Origin: Morinoia aosen | Taxonomy: Eukaryota; Arthropoda; Malacostraca; Amphipoda; Talitridae | Direction: 5' to 3' | Assembly: GCA_030386875.1 (NCBI GenBank) | Contig: CM059566.1 | Coordinates: forward strand, 37,360,068-37,424,067 | DNA: 64,000 nt | Shown: piece by piece, positions 59,085 through 64,000 of the stretch | Numbering within the stretch: the first letter of the stretch is position 1 | Layout: every line of letters begins with the position of its first letter | Translations under genes and position numbers: made by a program | The notes under the pieces: generated by a model | Seen by the model: only the letters and a program-made list of their open reading frames with translations | Told to the model about the DNA's origin: nothing | The model's database searches: none

Positions 59085-59235
59085 TACCCTGTATGTATAT
59101 ACGCACAACCGTCGAGCTGGTATTCATATTTAGGTAAATTTAAGTATATTTAGGCATGTATGAGTATGGATACATGTAGGTATGTATATAGAGTATATAT
59201 TTATTGTATTTACATGTACATACTCATAAACCTAT
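59085..59235. repeat. Degenerate TGTA/TATG-rich simple sequence
   Basis: Words such as GTATGTATAT, GGCATGTATGAGTATGG and TACATGTAGGTATGTATA follow one another, indicating an old tetranucleotide microsatellite. Confidence 0.7.
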
Positions 59236-62125
59236 GCATTCATTTGTATTTTATATTTCTATTTCGCTACTCTCCGTCACTCACGCCCTTCCTCGTTTCC
59301 CCACCTCCCATATTCCCCAAGTCAGGATTTCTTATGTAAATTACCTGAATAATGCTTCAAGCCAATGTATTATTTTAGGGTTTTATCGCACTATAATTTT
59401 AGAAACATCCAGAAAAAAGTTTGACCTTCTGTCTACACAAAACGTTGCTCGGCAAGAGACATTTCGCTCATCATTCCTTATTCCTTATTTTTTTTCCTTA
59501 TTTTAGCCAAACATCTGAGTAGATGTAGGGGTAGTAAAAATGTTTGTTAGATATTTTTCTCAATTCAATCTCAGAATTAGACAGCATAACAATTGGAACA
59601 TCACTTCCCTGTATCGGTTTTTAAGAAAAACTTCCCCGTGCACTGCAGTGATATGCAAACTTAGTTGTGCGTATTGTGCATCGGACATCAGTGCTACAGG
59701 TTCCCGTGTGGCTGTTTATCGTTGTAGAAATTCTGTAGTTCTTTCGTTTTTAGTAAATTAAGTTAATCGTTTGTAGTTAATAATCTCAACTGCTGTGCAT
59801 GTGGAGACCAAGCAGAAAGTGCAGTACTGCCATCAACTTTAAAAGCTATAAAGTGGGATAAAAAAAACAGGTGTAGTGCAGATCTGCGTTTTTCAGAATC
59901 GCTGTCAATTTTCAAACCAAAACTGGGATCAATCTTTTCGGGTCTTGCTCATTCACATTGTTTTGAACATTTTTCAGATGACCTTTGTTTTATCATGCCT
60001 GATGATGCCGGAATGCAAAAATGTTATTTTTAAATTTCCATTGCGTTTCGGCCTAAATGATGATTTTACAAGACTTCTCTGGTTCTCTAAATCTTATTAA
60101 ACATCCAGAAGATTCCTACGCTAATGAACGATAAGTATCGTCACGCACTGTGAGTGAATATCTGAGCACATCACACTGAGTTGAAAATTCATTTTTTGAA
60201 TTTAATTATTTTATTTTTAAGTTAAGCTCGCAGGTTTTAAGTAATTCATGTTATTTTGATTAGAAGTAAAAAATGTTCACACACTCTGTCGAGCAAATTC
60301 AAAACCAGCTTTCCACGTACGTAAGCTGCTTATTTAATATTTTCTCAGTAGCGATAAAATATGCACGTAAGAAAACGTAGGAGTAAGTTCTGTGTTCACA
60401 TACATGATTCAACTCTTTTATTTCGAAAATATTTTTATTTTTCCTCTGCGTTGCTGACGTCACAGGGGCATGCCATGCGGATGCGCTATTAGATGTCAGA
60501 AATGTTTCAAGTTTTTCACGTGTTAAAATATAAATAAAATCATTCATTATTGGCATTGGTGCATTAAAACAAGCTTAGTAATTTCATTTTTATTTAGCAA
60601 TTAAAGAACTTGAAACATTTCGTAGAGTTTATTTCGTACAGCAGACGTAAAAGAGACAGGAATGCTCCTGAATGTATAATTAATAGTTAGTATTATATGC
60701 AAGATTTGTGAACATTAGTCTCCAACAAATTTACTCATTAAAGCGTAATGTTTTTTGAGATTGGATATGGTGTGCTAAATAGGAATAAAAATTTTTTTAC
60801 ACAAGCAGATTGATGAGCAGATGCTGTAAATACGAGTAAATTCTGACTGAGTTTTCAAAAGCAAACTAACTGGAATTTCATCAATTTTTTGTTGGAGTTA
60901 TTGGTTCAACTTTCAACGTGACTCTAACTCTAGCCTTGCACACTTGTTAGGTAGTTAGTTACAAGCCGCTGAAAATCTTAAGCCCAATGACACGTTAAAA
61001 AAAGAATACATTGTCAAAAAAAGAGCATGCATTTCAGTGTTTATCTTAGATGGAACTTTTTTGGTACCTAAACAATGAATGATGACAAACAGAGAAGCAA
61101 TGTCTGTTTTAATAAGCAGTTCTTATTTTTTCTTCACAATCTGTAGTTCATACAATCGTGTATTGTAAAATTACAGGAAGGCCTTTTGTCCAGGTTCAAA
61201 ACATTTTATAGTGAAAATTCCAGACCGCCACCTTTGAACAGCATAAAATCTTGTAATTCTTCCCCTAACTTAGAACAGTCGAACGGACCAAAACAAGCGA
61301 ACATATAACAGCATTCTATGAAATCTCATTTATCTTCAGCTTAGCTTTGTGCTCAACATTCAACAGGAGCAGAAATAGGTAACAACAAAAACCGCCTCGT
61401 GTTCAATGGCCCGAAAAAACTCTCTGATGCAAATTGAAGCTACATTTCGAATATAATAAAATTAACCAGTTGACAGATGCCAATTACCTCGAGTCTTTCT
61501 GCACTAGTGTGACAGTCCCCGCAAGTAACCGAAATTGCATACGGAACGGCGCAGATTTAATCTCATCCCCATTAAAAAAAACGCCGTGAGACAATTCAGG
61601 TGGTTGGCGGTGCCGACATTGAGAAAAAGATGCGTAAAAAACTTAACTTGACTGCTGTAGCTGTCTTAAGCGTAAATGCTGTGCGTAAAGCGACGCAGTT
61701 TTTTTTACCACACAGCGGTGGTTGTATTATACTGAAGTTACCTATCGTTACGATTGCAAAGATGTTTCTAGAGAGGAAAGAAGAGGAGCAGTCTAATTTG
61801 GACAAAAAAAACCGTGAAATCTATACTCGAGGTACGTTTCCACACAGGATACCCTGCGCAGAGAAATAGAAAGTAAAAAAAGAAGAGGAAGAAAGGACAA
61901 ATAAAATACAGCAAAGAAACCATTAAAACTGAAAGAAGCAAAGTGGGCACTAATGATACAAGTTCCGAAGGCCTATCTATGGCTGAGGTAACCCAACAGT
62001 ATCCCTCCTGAAGACGCCACAATTGCATGCCAGCCTCGTCAGCTGAGATGTTAGGGCGATCTGCCAGACGCGAGCGTTGCAGCACTGAACTGCACTGAGC
62101 GGTCTTTCCGTCCAAATTGGCGAAG
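59236..62125. other. Noncoding stretch
   Basis: No repeats or genes are supported. Frames at 59,204-59,506, 59,540-59,761 and 59,876-60,100 are unrecognised. Confidence 0.45.
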
Positions 62126-62219
62126 ATGGGAGAGGCGATTTTCAAATGGAATGTAAACTTTTTGGATGCGGAGCCTCAGCATGGCCTCGGTAGAGACCCG
62201 AAACTATTTTTAGATCCAG
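62126..62219 (+). CDS. Candidate first coding exon, unrecognised protein
   Basis: An ATG in a good start context (GCGAAGATGG) opens a frame reading MGEAIFKWNVNFLDAEPQHG, then LGRDPKLFLDP. It is followed by a near-consensus donor, CCAG then GTATGTAGG, at 62,220. An in-frame TGA lies upstream of the ATG, so the start is well placed. The exon is 94 bp and leaves phase 1. It sits in a local GC-richer patch (62,000-62,220). A minus-strand frame (61,768-62,145) overlaps its beginning and is a competing interpretation. I do not recognise the protein and found no certain next exon. Confidence 0.3.
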
Positions 62220-63901
62220 GTATGTAGGAGTAAATTAAGTTTATTCGTTCTGAAAGTACCCGTAGAGGTGCGGTTATTTTAATACGGCTTCTCTATCATG
62301 TCGAGGATGTCCATGAGCAGAAAGACAAGTTTGCGTAACTAATTTAAATGAGATAATTCTTAACTACCTAAAAATATTAAACAGTACGAATATATTTTTT
62401 ATTTTTTGAGTACCCCTACCTGCCGCTAATTATGGCATTCCCAGGTTATTTTTAAAGACCTCTAGAGCTTGCAAACTGTACTCTCATGAGCAGTGTATTA
62501 TCGAGACGCCGAATTTTATTTTTTAATGAAAAAGACGCAGTGCTGTAAACTGATTTTCAATCAAAAAGTACACTACACTCAAGAGTTTGATAACGTTATG
62601 CCTGTTAGAACACTAAGAATAACTATCTGGTCTTCTAGAAAAAGTAAAAATAAGGACTGAGTAACGCACTTACAGAATTACAAGTCTCCAAGTGCTGGTG
62701 GAACTCATTATATTAAGTTGAGAAAGTTAACAGATTCTTCTTTGCTGCCAAACAGCAACAAGATCAAAGAGCGATGTCACTGAAACATCACTCCATTTAT
62801 AACATATTCCCACTGTGAAGCTTAACGGTTTGATTTTAATCTTTATGGTGATATACTCGAATAATATCAGCGAATTGGAATACAATAGATGGATATAAAC
62901 AGAACAGTACCGAACATAATGACAAATTTAGAAATGACCAAAAATTTATTCCTGCCTTACAGTTCCCCAGATGTTGAATGCAATTTGCAATTAGGATACA
63001 TCCATAATTTTTCACATGCTAAGTACAATTGTAAGCTTTTATTGTTAAAATACTTTAATACCTTCTTGGACTATAAATACACATTGGTAAGGGTAGTTGA
63101 TTTGGGAATTTATATGAATATTATGTTCCCCAAACCAAAGCTTTACCGTGAATAAAATTGTAGACTGCACTATAAAAGAGCAATCGATATTATTGATCGG
63201 TTGGCACTAAAGGACTATTATTAAAGGATCATTGGCGTTTGATAGACCTGTGCAGAAACGTGCAACAGAGCATGCATGAGAATTTGTGAGCTCCAAGAAT
63301 GCGCTTTGATCCATTCCGTCACTGGACGGATCTGGAGATATCGTCACAGAGAGATACGTAAACGAGATACATTCCATTCAAATGCTGTCGTACTGGGCAC
63401 TGAAAAAGTAAGCCAAATATGCATATTATTTGTCAGCGCTATTTCGATATCGACTTGAAGTTCGGGAGAAGTTTTGAAAGGTCTCAACTAAGGGAAAAAC
63501 GCAATTGCAGGCGGTTGGAATTCTTCTCTTTTTTGGGGAGCCATCAAAGAGAACTCGTGTTAAAAATTCGGATGATCGACACATCACTTCCTGAGATTGC
63601 TTTGATGCCGCCGAGCAGCCTCGCGCCGGGAGACTGGACAAGAAAATGAATATCCCTGAACAATTTCTGCAGCATACCAGCCTCTTTTGTTCTCTGCACG
63701 TTCTAAACGTGCGAGCGAAACTAATGTGTGCGGGACTTCCAGGACGTGCGTTCAAATGTGGAGTGAAACAAATATCTTTTTTTTTGCTTTACCTGCCTGT
63801 TTCCCTACCTGTATTTCAAGCGGCATTGTGAATCGGAGCCTCCGGTCGACTGCTGTTAGGATAGGTGAAAGCTCTCACGTCGATCAGTTTACCGGTACAC
63901 T
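62220..63901. other. Possible intron and downstream DNA
   Basis: If the exon at 62,126-62,219 is real, this begins with its first intron. Frames at 62,889-63,155 and 63,419-63,649 are unrecognised. A weak acceptor (CAATTGCAG, near 63,509) is the nearest splice-like site. The segment 63,460-63,750 is GC-richer. Confidence 0.35.
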
Positions 63902-64000
63902 AGCAGCAGAGGACTGGTGCGTACGGTATACAAGCAGCAGCGGACTGGTGCGTACGGTATGCAAGCATGAGCGGACTGGTGCTTGCGGTGGGAAGTGCGC
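63902..64000 (+). repeat. 31-bp tandem repeat reaching the window end
   Basis: Units start at 63,902, 63,933 and 63,964, each containing GGACTGGTGCGTACGGTAT or close. The array may continue beyond the window, so its copy number is unknown. Confidence 0.9.

Overview
The window reads as AT-rich, gene-poor nuclear DNA of an invertebrate, most likely an arthropod. This rests on three things: the composition; long stretches with no coherent reading frame and only short open frames carrying GT/AG-bounded exon-like segments; and remains of a multicopy protein family (core around the motif LPLHIKL...DSHLDF) that I remember from insect genomes, especially hemipterans. There are no operons, ribosome binding sites, phage genes or CRISPR arrays. 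No complete, recognisable host gene is present. The window could be intergenic or lie inside very large introns.

Layout. 0-9 kb: mostly featureless AT-rich DNA with a 45-bp triplet repeat (2.07 kb), a strongly decayed 15-bp repeat (4.9-5.3 kb), and one copy each of two interspersed repeats, A (0.8 kb) and B (3.4 kb). Each has an inverted partner further on (A at 12.9 kb, B at 8.7 kb). 9.8-10.8 kb: a broken copy of the LPLHIKL family on the minus strand. 14.0-14.5 kb: an 18/36-bp minisatellite full of TGACGT cores, followed by a palindromic TGACGTCA and three tandem TCAAGTG sites. 14.7-25.5 kb: almost nothing recognisable. 25.57 kb: a short hAT-type MITE with a perfect 8-bp target duplication. 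27.2 and 29.8 kb: two copies of repeat C, the second split by a non-autonomous Helitron; the first is the matching empty site. 34.7-35.3 kb: a pyrimidine-rich tract. 35.8-36.25 kb: a 24-bp minisatellite interrupted by a long-terminal-inverted-repeat MITE. 37.9-40 kb: tandem duplications of about 100 and 150 bp. 41-46 kb: the best host-exon candidates, mainly on the minus strand. 46.3 kb: a second Helitron. 47-51 kb: several tandem arrays, including a 19-bp array open in all three forward frames. 51-62 kb: little. 62.1 kb: a possible first coding exon. 63.9 kb: a 31-bp tandem repeat running off the window edge.

The clearest content is therefore repetitive: two Helitrons, two MITEs, three interspersed repeat families present twice each, and about a dozen unrelated tandem arrays. 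Host-gene calls are tentative and rest on open frame, splice-site and codon impressions only. I found no sequence that I can defend as a new functional system. The most informative observation is the Helitron filled-site and empty-site pair.
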